A stretch of 64,000 nt of DNA. It comes from Peribacillus sp. FSL P2-0133. GTDB taxonomy: Bacteria > Bacillota > Bacilli > Bacillales > DSM-1321. The stretch spans positions 5,516,001 to 5,580,000 of the forward strand of contig NZ_CP150254.1 in NCBI RefSeq assembly GCF_037975445.1, given 5' to 3'. Below, in pieces: positions 51,677 through 62,006 of this stretch. Made by a program: the position numbers and the translations under genes. The notes beneath the pieces are model-generated. The model had not been told where the DNA came from. It saw only the letters and a program-made list of their open reading frames with translations, and searched no databases. How positions within the stretch are numbered: the first letter of the stretch is position 1; each line of letters starts with the position of its first letter.

Positions 51677-51863
51677 AGATACCCTCCTTTTAATAGGTTC
51701 TTTATACCTAATTCTTTCATCCCGTTCCATATACCTGCCTGATAATGAAAATACTTCCTTACTAATAGATTTCCATATTTGCACGGTGAAAACGAAGCAA
51801 ACTACTCCATAAACTACTAAAGAATTCATACTTCAAATCCATAATCCGGAAATCTCATTTCGT

Positions 51864-51895
51864 AAAAACAGCCCTCTTGGATAAGAGGGCTGTTT
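51864..51895 (-). terminator. Terminator after the Vpr-like protease gene
   Basis: Minus-strand stem AACAGCCCTCTT / AAGAGGGCTGTT with a four-base loop and five T, next to the stop codon. Confidence 0.88.
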
Positions 51896-51899
51896 CTCA

Positions 51900-54800
51900 T
51901 TATTTTTTAGCTTTATTGATGTTAAAGGATTTCTTCGATTCATTTCCTGCAAGATCGGTCACCTTAAATTCAATCTTGTTGTTGCCTGTTTTAAGCGGCA
52001 GCTCCATATCCTCTATCTTCTTCTTGTAGGCACGCATTTTGTATGGTTCCTTGAATTCATGATAGAATACTTCGCTTCCGTTCAGGTAAAGACGGATTTC
52101 ATCAAAATTATCCTCTACCGTCACGTCCACTTTTGGATTCTTTCCTTTGGCTCCCACAGTTTCCGGTACACCTTTAACTTTTAACCCTGGCTTTGTTGCA
52201 TCGACCATAATCGTCCGTTTAAAGGAAACCGTGTTATCCCATTTATCGGTTGCTTTAACCGTGAAGCTTTGGACACCATCTACAAATTTCTTTTCATATG
52301 AGAATTGATATTTATTATTCGTCTTGTTATACGTTACAGGTACCGTTTTATTGTCGATTTTAAATTCCGTTATTTCCGACGCTTCTTCAATTTCTCCAGT
52401 TATTTTGATTTTAGTTTTATTGTTCACGCTCAAGGCTTTAGGACTCTTGATCTTTACAGCTGGTGCATGATTATCGATCGGAGCCGAATCACTTGCTAAT
52501 TCGGTTTCAGCCGTTTTTTCATTACCTGCATAGTCTATTGCTACAACCTGAACCTTATCCCCTTTTACATCAGGTAGGGTGAATTGTTTCGCATTCGCCG
52601 GGAGCGGTTCTTCCATGATGGATGCTCCATCGACTTGTACATCGTAATAAGCAAGCCCTGAACCATTCAAATTATCCTTACCTTGGATGGTCAATACATT
52701 ACCTTTTTTCGAAATCTTGACTGTCGGCTTTACCGTATCGATTTTGATAGGCATTTTAAACGTCTGCCATTTCGCACCCTCGTAATCTATCATCGCTTTG
52801 ATTTCAAAATAATAGACCCCATCCTTAGCGAGTGCATTATTGATTTTACCGTCCCATTTACGGGCTGGATCCAGGGTGTATGCAGTCCCTTGTCCGCCAT
52901 CATAATAGTCCTTACGTACATTATTCTCTGTGCGAAGTTTCCGGACCGACTTGTTTTCACCATTCAATATATTGTATTCTACCTTTTTCGCATTCCTTAA
53001 GAATGATAGGACCGGCACGAAGTCATCCTGTGCACCATCACCATTTGGGGAAATTGCAATATTTTTGCCATTGAATGTTTTTCCCGCAGGGTCATAGCCG
53101 AGATAAGTGAAATCTTCACCTGCTGTCGATACTCCTCCTGCCATGCCATAGAAAGACTCTTTGTCATATTTAGTGCCATCCAGGATCGGGGCTTTGTCCC
53201 ACTCTCCTTTAAACCCTACATACGGTACATTCAGTTCCGGATTCGTATCGGCTGGATCCTTCAATGAAATGAACCCTTCAACAAAGTATCCATTTGGAAA
53301 GACCTTGTCAATGTCTACAAGAGTCTGAAGGTCATCGCCAAGTACCTTTGCATCGGATATGTCCACTTTCACTTCGAATGTAACCGATTTTTTTGCAGGA
53401 ACGGTAATCTTATTTGTATTTTTATTATTGATTTTAATCAAAGCGTTCTTAATTTCCTGTGCTTCCAGCTCATTAGCGGAATAACCCAGTTGTCCCTGGA
53501 TTGCATAGTCCGTTTGGATGTTTCCTTTCACATCATACTTGACCGCTTTGTTGCTGAAGTTTTCAACCTTTAAAGTGAAGGCGAACTTATTGCCGATCTC
53601 CTTCATTGCAACCTTCGCTTCTTTCGTGAATGCCTCGGTCACGACAGCAGGTGTGGACAATGCGGATTGCAGCTGCATGACTCCGGCTCCCTGCCTGCGA
53701 GGCGAGTAAGGGTTTTCCCAGTCAAGGGCCTTATTGACGACACCCTGATCCGTTAATGGTTTTGAAGTATTCATCATAAGATTCTTAGCTAAATTAGCCC
53801 GGGCAGATCCATCTAATTTAAATTCTTTATCCACTCTTTCAAGAACCAGTGCCGAGCCTCCGGAAACATGTGGTGCCGCCATCGAAGTACCGCTCATCAT
53901 TCCATATTCATCGTTGTTCAGCGTCGAATAAATTTGTCCGCCCGGAGCAGTGATTTCTGGTTTGAAATCCAAGTTCGGTGCGACTCCCCATGAACTGAAT
54001 GAGCTCATTTTCCCTGCTTCTGGATTTACAGCTTTTGTTTTATCGCCATTAAAGGTAACCTTCACCTTTTCGCCATCCGTTAAGGCCGCTTTCAGCTTTG
54101 CACCATCCGATTTCAACATGAACAGCTGAGGAATGGTGATGCTTGGATCTGTGGCCATGGAAATATATCCGTCAGCATTATTGTAAATGATGACTCCTGT
54201 CGCTCCTGCTGCCTGGGCATTTTGCGCCTTTTCTATAAAAGAAAGCGTGCCGCGCTCGATGAGGACGAACTTGCCTTCAACATCCACTTTGGAAAGCTCC
54301 TCCGGCGTCCCAAGACCTGCAGCCACCAAGTCATGTGTTTTATCCTTCAAAGTATTGGGATGTACGCTTGAAGCCGACATGAACGGAGCTTTACCTGCTT
54401 GTCCATTTATATCATAAGTCGCTGCATCCAAATCCATATAGTTATTCTCTACCGATGCCACTTGTACAGAATCGTAAGCAAGCCCAGGTGAACCTGAAAC
54501 GCCAATATCCGGGTTCGAGGCCGATGGGTTTGCAAATCCATTTCCAAAATGCGCCGAGTTTCCTGCTGAAATCGACATGAGGATCCCATTATCAACAGCC
54601 CTGGATACCGCCTGCTGCTCCGGATCTTCTGCCGATACAAAACCTGCAGTGGAGCCAAGGCTCATATTCAGCACATCCGCCCCAAGGATAATGGCATCGT
54701 CAATCGCCTTAATGTATATATCACCCCATGTTGTCTGCATGTCGGGATCATTCCCGAAGACCTTTAGAGCAAGCAGCTGGGCTTCAGGAGCAACCCCTTT

Positions 54801-55637
54801 AATGCCGCCGTTCTCTTCATCTCCATTGGCACCAGCCGTACCTGCTACATGCATTCCATGCATGGAAGCCCCTTCACCAAGGTCAAGGATTTCTTCATTT
54901 TCATCCATGTAATTGTATCCATAAGGCACCTTCTCCGTATAATAATTGCCTAATAGATGGCTAGATTCCTTCATCCCGCTTATTTCACTTTCAGTCAGTT
55001 CAGCCTTAGTCTCGTCGTTCAGGACCATATCACGGTGAGATGGGTCGATTCCAGTATCAATAATCCCGACGACCATCCCTTCCCCTTTATATCCATATTC
55101 CCGCCAAGCTTCCTGGGCTTGGACAAGTTCTTTACTATAAAGCATCTCGGGTTTTTCTACAGGACGTTCATATTCATTCGCAATATGTACTTCAGCAACT
55201 TCAGGCATGGCTTCCACCTTTTTGATTTCACCATACTGAAGTTCACCACTGAACCCATTGACGACTGTCGTAAAACTTTCAAGTTCCTTGAAAGCTATTT
55301 TTTTCTCTTTCACCTTTTTTTTCAATTTCTTTTGATTAGCTAGCTTTTCGGACTTTAATTGTTGTTTCTTATTTTTTGATAACTGTTTAAAAAGTTTTCC
55401 TTCTTTCGAAGCTATTTCTATTGCCGGGGCTTCCTTCATCTCTACGATGACCCTGACCTTCTCATTGCTTTTGTATTTCTTCCCCAAATCATTTTTCTTC
55501 AGCTTTATAATACTTTCCTGATTCTTCTTACCTGCATCGCCTGAGCCTGTCGGGGGATCTGGGAGCTTGGCTGCGGAAACGCTTGCAGTAAATACTAATA
55601 GAAAGATTGCTAGAATGGACAAGCTGCGTTTAATCAC
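51900..55637 (-). CDS. vpr: Vpr-like extracellular subtilisin with C-terminal Ig-type repeats
   Basis: Secreted S8 serine protease, 1245 aa from a GTG start (55637) behind AGAGGAGG; the frame to 55700 has no site. Signal peptide ending TASVSAA, an I9-type pro-domain with a highly charged helix, then the catalytic triad: Asp in GIIDTGIDPSH, His in HGMHVAGTAG, Ser in SGTSMAAPHVSGG. A PA domain (IEKAQNAQAAGATGVIIYNN) is inserted in the catalytic domain as in Vpr. After it come an Fn3-like region and several Ig-like/FlgD-type modules up to the end. B. subtilis Vpr is about 800 aa, so the C-terminal extension of some 400 residues is unusual. Confidence 0.9.
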   Translation of the reverse strand: MIKRSLSILAIFLLVFTASVSAAKLPDPPTGSGDAGKKNQESIIKLKKNDLGKKYKSNEKVRVIVEMKEAPAIEIASKEGKLFKQLSKNKKQQLKSEKLANQKKLKKKVKEKKIAFKELESFTTVVNGFSGELQYGEIKKVEAMPEVAEVHIANEYERPVEKPEMLYSKELVQAQEAWREYGYKGEGMVVGIIDTGIDPSHRDMVLNDETKAELTESEISGMKESSHLLGNYYTEKVPYGYNYMDENEEILDLGEGASMHGMHVAGTAGANGDEENGGIKGVAPEAQLLALKVFGNDPDMQTTWGDIYIKAIDDAIILGADVLNMSLGSTAGFVSAEDPEQQAVSRAVDNGILMSISAGNSAHFGNGFANPSASNPDIGVSGSPGLAYDSVQVASVENNYMDLDAATYDINGQAGKAPFMSASSVHPNTLKDKTHDLVAAGLGTPEELSKVDVEGKFVLIERGTLSFIEKAQNAQAAGATGVIIYNNADGYISMATDPSITIPQLFMLKSDGAKLKAALTDGEKVKVTFNGDKTKAVNPEAGKMSSFSSWGVAPNLDFKPEITAPGGQIYSTLNNDEYGMMSGTSMAAPHVSGGSALVLERVDKEFKLDGSARANLAKNLMMNTSKPLTDQGVVNKALDWENPYSPRRQGAGVMQLQSALSTPAVVTEAFTKEAKVAMKEIGNKFAFTLKVENFSNKAVKYDVKGNIQTDYAIQGQLGYSANELEAQEIKNALIKINNKNTNKITVPAKKSVTFEVKVDISDAKVLGDDLQTLVDIDKVFPNGYFVEGFISLKDPADTNPELNVPYVGFKGEWDKAPILDGTKYDKESFYGMAGGVSTAGEDFTYLGYDPAGKTFNGKNIAISPNGDGAQDDFVPVLSFLRNAKKVEYNILNGENKSVRKLRTENNVRKDYYDGGQGTAYTLDPARKWDGKINNALAKDGVYYFEIKAMIDYEGAKWQTFKMPIKIDTVKPTVKISKKGNVLTIQGKDNLNGSGLAYYDVQVDGASIMEEPLPANAKQFTLPDVKGDKVQVVAIDYAGNEKTAETELASDSAPIDNHAPAVKIKSPKALSVNNKTKIKITGEIEEASEITEFKIDNKTVPVTYNKTNNKYQFSYEKKFVDGVQSFTVKATDKWDNTVSFKRTIMVDATKPGLKVKGVPETVGAKGKNPKVDVTVEDNFDEIRLYLNGSEVFYHEFKEPYKMRAYKKKIEDMELPLKTGNNKIEFKVTDLAGNESKKSFNINKAKK

Positions 55638-55803
55638 TGAACTTTCCTCCTCTAAAATAATCAATTTTTGGAATATTCTTACTGAGTATAAAAGTATCAC
55701 AACTTTTGGGGTGATTTTAAGGGGTAATAGTCACTATTTTCCTATTTCGAACTAGGATTATGTTATTATTTTTCATATTTTAATAGATTTACAAGATAAA
55801 CGA

Positions 55804-55840
55804 CAAAAAGATGGTGATGTTAAACTAACATCACCCTTTT
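55804..55840 (-). terminator. Terminator after the app operon
   Basis: Minus-strand stem GGTGATGTTA / TAACATCACC followed by ATCTTTTTG, just beyond the appC stop. Confidence 0.82.
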
Positions 55841-55844
55841 ACTT

Positions 55845-56747
55845 CTAGTTTTTCATTCTTGGATCCAATGCATCGCGCAGCCCATCCCCCATTAGGTTAA
55901 AGCCGAGTACCGTAAGCATGATCGCAAGGCCAGGGAAAAGAACCGTCCATGGTGCCTGAATGATGAACGCCCTGGAATCAGCAAGCATTTTTCCCCACTC
56001 TGGTGCTGGCGGCTGTGCACCGAGGCCGAGAAAGCCCAGTGCTGCACACTCAATTATGGCAGTTGCAATCGCCAAGGTACCTTGAACGATGATCGGTGCA
56101 AGACTATTAGGAAGGACGTGGTGAAGGAGAATGCGGCCATCCCCCATTCCAATTGCCTTCGCAGCCGTTACATATTCCTCTTCTTTCACCGTTAAGACCC
56201 GTGAACGTAAAAGCCGGCCGAATATCGGGACATTGACGATGGCGATGGCAATAAGTGCGTTGCGAAGGGAAGGTCCCAAAACGGCTACGACAGCAATGGC
56301 AAGCAAGATGCTTGGAAAGGCCAAAATGATATCAAAGACCCTCGATATGATCGTATCTATCCACTTGCCGTAGTAACCGGCAATGATTCCTAAAAAAGAC
56401 CCAACCACGACAGATCCGGCAACAGATAAGAAGCCGACCCCTATCGATATGCGCGAGCCATAAATGACCCTGCTCAAAATGTCACGTCCAAATTCATCCG
56501 TTCCGAACCAATGCTCCGCAGACGGGGCCAAATGTTTATCACTTAGCTTTTGCCCCTCAAATGAATATGGTGCAATAACGGGCGCGAAGATGGCGATTAA
56601 GATAAAAAATGCAACAATCCCCAGACCCACAAGGGCTACCTTATTTTTCCTAAAACTTTTCCATCCTTCCTTCCAGGGAGAGATGACTTTTTCCTCTGCC
56701 TCTTTTGGAGGAAGGATTGGCGAAGTATTCGTTGCTATTTCAGGCAT
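55845..56747 (-). CDS. appC: Oligopeptide ABC transporter permease AppC/DppC type
   Basis: 300-aa inner permease of a peptide/nickel-type importer. About six membrane segments, a cytoplasmic N-terminus (SFRKNKVALVGLGIVAFF) and the extracellular loop HWFGTDEFGRDILSRVIYGSR typical of the DppC/OppC subfamily. The EAA coupling loop is AAKAIGMGDGRILLHHVLPN. The protein ends NLMGDGLRDALDPRMKN. Last gene of the operon in the order D-F-A-B-C, the order of the B. subtilis app operon, 12 bp after appB. Confidence 0.92.
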   Translation of the reverse strand: MPEIATNTSPILPPKEAEEKVISPWKEGWKSFRKNKVALVGLGIVAFFILIAIFAPVIAPYSFEGQKLSDKHLAPSAEHWFGTDEFGRDILSRVIYGSRISIGVGFLSVAGSVVVGSFLGIIAGYYGKWIDTIISRVFDIILAFPSILLAIAVVAVLGPSLRNALIAIAIVNVPIFGRLLRSRVLTVKEEEYVTAAKAIGMGDGRILLHHVLPNSLAPIIVQGTLAIATAIIECAALGFLGLGAQPPAPEWGKMLADSRAFIIQAPWTVLFPGLAIMLTVLGFNLMGDGLRDALDPRMKN

Positions 56748-56759
56748 GAGTTTCCCTCC

Positions 56760-57764
56760 CTATTTATACTTAATCCTAGGATCGATCGCTGCATACAACA
56801 AGTCCACAACTAGATTAATCATGACAAACAAAAAGGCGATGACGAGAATTCCGGACTGTATCACCGGATAATCCCGAGATAGTATTGCATCATAAATATA
56901 TGTACCGATACCTGGCCACCCAAAAATGTTTTCCGTTAATATGGCGCCGCCTAAAAGTAATCCTGTCTGCAGGCCGATAACCGTCACCACTGGAATCAGG
57001 GCATTCTTAAGGGAGTGCTTGTAAACAACCCAAAACATTCTCATTCCTTTAGCACGAGCCGTACGAATAAAATCCGATCTCATAACTTCCAGCATGGACG
57101 AACGTGTCATCCTTGCAATAATGGCCATCGGAATGGTCGCAAGCGCAATCCCCGGCAAAATGAGATGTTTGATCACCTCGAAAAACTGATCAACCCTGCC
57201 AGCCATGAGTGTATCCATCAAATACAGGCCGGTTATGGCTTCAACGGGATCCCTGATATTATCCCGCCCTGTCGTCGGAAGTAAATCCCATTGAATTGAA
57301 ACGATGTATTGCTCCATTAATCCCAGCCAGAAAATAGGCATGGACAAACCAATCAACGCAATCACCATGGCGACATAATCAAACCATGAGTTTTGAAACC
57401 AAGCTGATATTATCCCTGCATTCACGCCTATGACCACGGCGATGATCATGGCGATCAAGGCCAGTTCTATCGTGGCCATTAGATATGGCCCAATTTCTTC
57501 AGAAACCGGACTATTCGTTTTTAACGAAACACCCAGGTCTCCCTTTAACAGACCTGATAAATAATCCCAAAACTGAATGAACCAAGGTTTATCCAGACCT
57601 AGTTCCTTTGTCATTGCAGCGACTGCCTCTTCCGTTGCTTGCTGCCCTAAAATCACCTGTGCTGGATTTCCAGGAATCGCCCGAATCATCATGAATACAA
57701 TAAATGCCATTCCGAGTAACACTGGAATGAGAGATCCTAAACGTCGTACGGTATAGGAAAACAA
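56760..57764 (-). CDS. appB: Oligopeptide ABC transporter permease AppB/DppB type
   Basis: Partner permease, 334 aa with six membrane segments. The DppB signature is visible: FVMMIRAIPGNPAQVILG (here IVFMMIRAIPGNPA), GDLGVSLKTNSPVSEEI and the EAA loop ARAKGMRMFWVVYKHSLKNA. The likely start is TTG at 57764, eight bases behind AAGGCGG; the longer reading from 57836 overlaps the inter-gene region. An inverted repeat (57837-57872) separates it from appA. Confidence 0.9.
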   Translation of the reverse strand: MFSYTVRRLGSLIPVLLGMAFIVFMMIRAIPGNPAQVILGQQATEEAVAAMTKELGLDKPWFIQFWDYLSGLLKGDLGVSLKTNSPVSEEIGPYLMATIELALIAMIIAVVIGVNAGIISAWFQNSWFDYVAMVIALIGLSMPIFWLGLMEQYIVSIQWDLLPTTGRDNIRDPVEAITGLYLMDTLMAGRVDQFFEVIKHLILPGIALATIPMAIIARMTRSSMLEVMRSDFIRTARAKGMRMFWVVYKHSLKNALIPVVTVIGLQTGLLLGGAILTENIFGWPGIGTYIYDAILSRDYPVIQSGILVIAFLFVMINLVVDLLYAAIDPRIKYK

Positions 57765-57836
57765 AACAATCACCCGCCTTTTAAATAAGGGTCCTTCGAA
57801 GCGCCCTTGATCATTTTGAAATACATTCCATAACAA

Positions 57837-57872
57837 AACCGGGAAGCATGCAAGACTCCATACTACCCGGTT
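57837..57872 (-). promoter_or_regulatory. Intercistronic hairpin between appA and appB
   Basis: Arms AACCGGG (57837-57843) and CCCGGTT (57866-57872), loop 22 bases, no T run. Hairpins at this place commonly stabilise the binding-protein mRNA or reduce read-through into the permease genes. Confidence 0.5.
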
Positions 57873-57879
57873 CGTACGG

Positions 57880-59496
57880 TTAATTTTCTAGTGAAACATT
57901 AACAAGGGATTGTGAACCAGTTGGATGTGGAACAAACCCTTTGACCGTCTTAGATCCGGCTAACTGCGGTAAAGAGTGTACAAGCGGAACCCATGGAGCA
58001 TCATCATGGATGATTTCCTGTGCTTTTCCATACAGCTCATTTCGCTTGGCTTCATCTGCCGTGGACTGAGCTTCGATCAGCAGTTTATGGACCTCATCGT
58101 TTGCGTAACGGGCATAGTTGTTGGAGCCGATATTATCTTTATCCAATAATGTATAAAGGAAGTTATCCGCATCTCCATTATCGCCTGTCCAGCCCATCAT
58201 GAAGGATTGGGCTTCACCAGCCTGCACTTTCTCTAAATATGCAGCCCATTCGTACGAAACGATATTCGCTTCGATGCCGACTTGTTTTAGACTTGCTTGA
58301 ATGGCCTCAGCCACTTTTTGACCATCTGGCATATATGGGCGCGGTACCGGCATTGCCCATAGGTCCATTTTAAATCCGTCTTCAAGCCCAGCTTTTTTCA
58401 GCAGTTCTTTCGCCTTTTCTACATCGTAATCATAGTCTTCGACTTTATCATTGTAGCCAGAAACGGATGGCGGCATAGGATTCTTGGCAGGCTCTGCTGT
58501 GCCTTCATAAAAATTATCAATGATTTCCTTTTTATTGATCAAATGCGAAATGGCTTGACGCACTTCTTTCTTGTCGAATGGCGCTTTCTCAACATTAAAA
58601 GCAAAGTACCCGACGTTCATGGATGCACGTTCGAATATTTGCAGGTTTTCATCTCCTGTAACCTTACTGATATCACTTGGGTTCAACCCGTCCATCAGGT
58701 CGATTTCACCCTTGATTGCAGCATTTAAACGCGCAGAGTTATCTTTAATGACCTTAAACGTGATTCCATCAAGTTTCGGCAGTCCTTCTTGCCAGTAATC
58801 ATCGTTTTTCACAACTTCAATCGTATCGCCAGGTTTCCATGATTTGAATTTGAAAGGACCTGTACCAGATGGATTTTTAGTGAAGTCATCACCCTCTTTT
58901 TCAATTCCAGCCGGACTGGCTATTGCAAATGTAGGCATGGCAAGGTTTTTCAGGAACGGCGCCTGCGGACGGTTCAAAGTGAATTCCACCGTGCTGGCAT
59001 CGATCGCTTTTACTTCTTTGATAACATGGCCTTCATCACCTTCAAATCCTCCGAACATGGAGGCATAGTAAGCAAATTTACCCTCATCCTTACTCTTTGC
59101 CCAACGTTGAAAGTTTTTTACGACTGCATCTGCATTGAAATCCGTACCATCATGGAACTTGATTCCGGTTTTCAATTTGAATGTGTATGTTTTTGCGTCA
59201 TCGGACACTTCCCATGATTCCGCAAGACCCGGATTGATTTCCGTATCATCTTCCCCATATTTCACAAGCGTTTCAAAAATCTGCTGTGTGACGATGAATG
59301 ATTCCCCATCGGTTACGATAGCCGGGTCAAGACCGACAGCGTCTCCGCCTTTACCGTATATCAATACGCCGCCCTTCGCTTCACTCGATCCCCCTTTACC
59401 ATCATCTTTTTCTTTTGATGTAGACGAGGAGCATCCCGCAAGCGCTAGCGAAAGAGCCAGGATACCAGTCAGCAATAATGCCAATGTTTTCTTCAT
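57880..59496 (-). CDS. appA: Peptide-binding lipoprotein AppA/DppA type (SBP family 5)
   Basis: Extracellular substrate-binding lipoprotein delivering oligopeptides to AppBC. 538 aa; signal ending in lipobox LALAGCSS (Cys at about 22) followed by a Ser/Lys/Gly-rich tether. Family 5 features: a motif LAESWEVSDDAKTYTFKLKT, KFHDGTDFNADAV, ASMNVGYFAFNVEKAPFDKK with REVRQAISHLINK-type helix, and the C-terminal DDAPWVPLVHS. In B. subtilis 168 appA is a frameshifted pseudogene; here it is intact. Confidence 0.92.
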   Translation of the reverse strand: MKKTLALLLTGILALSLALAGCSSSTSKEKDDGKGGSSEAKGGVLIYGKGGDAVGLDPAIVTDGESFIVTQQIFETLVKYGEDDTEINPGLAESWEVSDDAKTYTFKLKTGIKFHDGTDFNADAVVKNFQRWAKSKDEGKFAYYASMFGGFEGDEGHVIKEVKAIDASTVEFTLNRPQAPFLKNLAMPTFAIASPAGIEKEGDDFTKNPSGTGPFKFKSWKPGDTIEVVKNDDYWQEGLPKLDGITFKVIKDNSARLNAAIKGEIDLMDGLNPSDISKVTGDENLQIFERASMNVGYFAFNVEKAPFDKKEVRQAISHLINKKEIIDNFYEGTAEPAKNPMPPSVSGYNDKVEDYDYDVEKAKELLKKAGLEDGFKMDLWAMPVPRPYMPDGQKVAEAIQASLKQVGIEANIVSYEWAAYLEKVQAGEAQSFMMGWTGDNGDADNFLYTLLDKDNIGSNNYARYANDEVHKLLIEAQSTADEAKRNELYGKAQEIIHDDAPWVPLVHSLPQLAGSKTVKGFVPHPTGSQSLVNVSLEN

Positions 59497-59538
59497 ATTC
59501 TTCCCCCTTATTATTTGCGAATTTATGTATACGTCGTG

Positions 59539-60507
59539 TCAATTGTATAAATGACAAGCAACGTAGTGACCAGGTTTATGTTCATTCAGGATTGGCTTTT
59601 CCGTACTGCATCCTGCAATCGCCTTCGGACATCTCGTATGGAATGGGCAGCCTCCGGGCGGGTTTGATGGGCTTGGAACATCTCCCTGCAGGATTACCCT
59701 ATCCCCTTTGTATCCCACATCCGGGATGGGCACGGCTGATAGTAAAGCCTGCGTATATGGATGAAGCGGATCTTCATAAAGTCCTTCACTTTCCGTCAAT
59801 TCAACTATATGTCCAAGATACATGACACCGACACGGTCGGAGATATGCCTCACCACTCCAAGATCATGGGCAATGAACAAGTAGGTCAAATCAAAATCTT
59901 CCTGCAAATCCTGCAACAAATTCAGGACCTGTGCCTGGATCGACACATCCAGTGCAGATACCGGCTCATCGGCAATGATCAGTTTGGGTTTGACTGCAAG
60001 TGCCCTCGCGATGCCAATACGCTGCCGTTGGCCCCCACTGAATTGATGCGGATACCTCTTAGCATGGTAACTGCTTAAGCCAACAACCTTAAGAAGTTCC
60101 TGCACACGGGCCTTTCGCGCCCTTTTATCTTTAACCCCATGAACGATGAGCGGTTCTTCCAATATTTTTTCAATAGTATGCCTGGGATTGAGGGAAGCGA
60201 ATGGGTCCTGGAAGACCATCTGCATTTCACGGCGCATCTTTCTCATTTCACTGGAAGATAAAGCTGTCAGGTCCTTTCCTTCGAAATAAACATTACCCTC
60301 ACTCGGCTCAAGCAATCGAAGCAATAACCTTCCCGTCGTAGACTTTCCGCAACCGCTTTCACCGACAAGTCCTAAGGTTTCCCCTTTATAAATGGAAAAA
60401 GACAAACCATCAACTGCCTTGACCTCTCCGATGGTCTTTCCGAGAACCCCTCCTTTGATTGGAAAATGCTTCTTTAGGTTTTCTACCTTAACCAATGTTT
60501 GATTCAT
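59539..60507 (-). CDS. appF: Oligopeptide ABC transporter ATPase AppF/DppF type
   Basis: 322-aa ATPase. Walker [13 protein letters not shown], signature [16 protein letters not shown], Walker [13 protein letters not shown], and the C-terminal peptide-transporter extension with a Cys motif ([14 protein letters not shown]). ATG at 60507 follows AAAGGAG; the frame to 60564 lies inside appD. It overlaps the end of appD by 20 bases. The two ATPases together energise peptide import. Confidence 0.93.
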   Translation of the reverse strand: MNQTLVKVENLKKHFPIKGGVLGKTIGEVKAVDGLSFSIYKGETLGLVGESGCGKSTTGRLLLRLLEPSEGNVYFEGKDLTALSSSEMRKMRREMQMVFQDPFASLNPRHTIEKILEEPLIVHGVKDKRARKARVQELLKVVGLSSYHAKRYPHQFSGGQRQRIGIARALAVKPKLIIADEPVSALDVSIQAQVLNLLQDLQEDFDLTYLFIAHDLGVVRHISDRVGVMYLGHIVELTESEGLYEDPLHPYTQALLSAVPIPDVGYKGDRVILQGDVPSPSNPPGGCPFHTRCPKAIAGCSTEKPILNEHKPGHYVACHLYN

Positions 60508-61492
60508 GCAAGGCAGCTCCTTTCCCATCTTCATACAGCCAGCAGCGAACATGCTGACCCTCATCGAATTTCAATAGAGACGGGGTCTCATTTATACATT
60601 GCTCTATAGCATGGGAGCACCGGGGGGCAAACTGGCACCCGAGGTTGCTTGTCCCAGGTTTTGGCACATTACCCGGTATCGAGTAAAGGCGATCTTTCTT
60701 TATTCGCATATCAGGAATCGACTGAAGTAAACCGACCGTATAAGGATGCTTAGGGTTTTGGAAAATCGTTTGCACATTTCCTTCCTCTATCACCTTGCCG
60801 GCATACATGACAATGACACGTTCACACATTTGCGCCACTACCCCAAGATCATGGGTAATCATCATGATTGCCGTGTCTGTTTCTTTATTTAAATTCTTCA
60901 TTAACTCTAGGATTTGTGCCTGGATCGTCACATCCAAAGCCGTTGTCGGTTCATCGGCTATAAGGAGTTTCGGCTCGCAAATCATGGCCATTGCTATCAT
61001 GACCCTTTGTCTCATTCCACCTGAAAGCTGATGCGGATATTCTTTGAGCAATTCCTCGGCACGGCCAAGCCCTACCAGCTTCAACATTTCAACCGCTCTA
61101 TGTCGGGCCTGTTTTTTGTTCCATTTTTTATGTATCCGAAGCGTCTCGACCAACTGCTCGCCAATAGTGAACACAGGATTCAAGCTTGTCATCGGTTCCT
61201 GGAATATCATCGCTATATCATTCCCGCGAATTTTTCTCATTTTCGCTTCAGAAGCATTTGCGATGTTCTCTCCTTTAAAAAGGATTTCCCCCTCCACCTT
61301 ACCAGCCGGCGAAGGAACCAGACCCATGATGGACAGAGAAGTTACGCTTTTTCCGCATCCCGATTCTCCTACAATCCCTAGAACCTCACCAGGATTGACA
61401 TGGAAATCGATTGAATTCACGACAGGAATCACCCCATCGTCAGTACGAAAACTGGTTCGCAGCCCATTCACCTTAATAATTGGTTCGTCCAT
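60488..61492 (-). CDS. appD: Oligopeptide ABC transporter ATPase AppD/DppD type
   Basis: First gene of the operon, 334 aa. Walker [13 protein letters not shown], signature [15 protein letters not shown], Walker [13 protein letters not shown], then the extension with [17 protein letters not shown] at 61492 follows AGGAAGTG, giving the usual N-terminus ([19 protein letters not shown]); the reading from 61525 is unsupported. The promoter must lie between here and the terminator at about 61640. Confidence 0.93.
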   Translation of the reverse strand: MDEPIIKVNGLRTSFRTDDGVIPVVNSIDFHVNPGEVLGIVGESGCGKSVTSLSIMGLVPSPAGKVEGEILFKGENIANASEAKMRKIRGNDIAMIFQEPMTSLNPVFTIGEQLVETLRIHKKWNKKQARHRAVEMLKLVGLGRAEELLKEYPHQLSGGMRQRVMIAMAMICEPKLLIADEPTTALDVTIQAQILELMKNLNKETDTAIMMITHDLGVVAQMCERVIVMYAGKVIEEGNVQTIFQNPKHPYTVGLLQSIPDMRIKKDRLYSIPGNVPKPGTSNLGCQFAPRCSHAIEQCINETPSLLKFDEGQHVRCWLYEDGKGAALHESNIG

Positions 61493-61638
61493 CAAATCAC
61501 TTCCTATATATAACTTTTTTTCCAATTATATTATTGGGTTTATTATTGCATCAAAATTAAAATATTACAATATATTTTCTAAAAATTCTAATTTAACAGA
61601 ATTATTTTTTTATTTTTCTCTTTTACACACATTTTGGC

Positions 61639-61670
61639 ACAAAAAAATGACTGCTTATTTGCAGTCATTA
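61639..61670 (-). terminator. Terminator of the ssbB unit
   Basis: Minus-strand stem AATGACTGC / GCAGTCATT with a six-base loop and seven T. It would end transcripts coming from ssbB and the small ORF behind it and insulate appD. Confidence 0.82.
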
Positions 61671-61838
61671 CAAGGGGGAAATCAGATAACTCGATTTTAT
61701 TGAGGGTAAATCGAGGTTTCCAGCGGGGAAGAAGCTATATTAGCTTTTGGGGAATGAATGGATGAAAGATAATCTATATACTACTGTCGAGTTTGACTAA
61801 ATTGTGCTGAAAAACTGTGCATGTATTTTTCATTATGG

Positions 61839-61988
61839 TCATATAAATACTTTTATTGTTTCCAATGCAGTAAGCATCAAATTGATCGGTCCTACGTTTT
61901 CACATGGGTCTTCACCACATGGCGGGATAAACCCACTCTTACATTTTCTTGAAAACAAACTTGCTTCCGTCCTGTGGCACGCCATCAT
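61839..61988 (-). CDS. Small Cys-containing ORF behind ssbB (49 aa)
   Basis: Begins with two consecutive Met codons five bases behind a full GGAGG ribosome site and 18 bp after the ssbB stop, so co-expression with ssbB is likely. The product contains four cysteines (MACHR, RKCKS, PPCGEDPCEN) and a hydrophobic end (INLMLTALETIKVFI). It is not recognised. The excellent ribosome site is the main argument; codon statistics would be needed. Confidence 0.4.
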   Translation of the reverse strand: MMACHRTEASLFSRKCKSGFIPPCGEDPCENVGPINLMLTALETIKVFI

Positions 61989-62006
61989 ACCAACCTCCAC
62001 GTAACA

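Larger units (their letters stand above)
61493..62006. other. Intergenic region between appD and ssbB with several hairpins
   Basis: Contains a minus-strand terminator (61639-61670), a stem CTCGATTT/AAATCGAG (61690-61715), a stem AAGCTA/TAGCTT near 61730-61745 and a small minus-strand ORF (61839-61988). A plus-strand frame at 61804-62004 overlaps it and lacks a ribosome site. Confidence 0.5.

Noticed and set aside
61044-61703. 219-aa plus-strand frame opposite appD
   Set aside because: Antisense shadow of the ATPase gene; no ribosome site or known motif.
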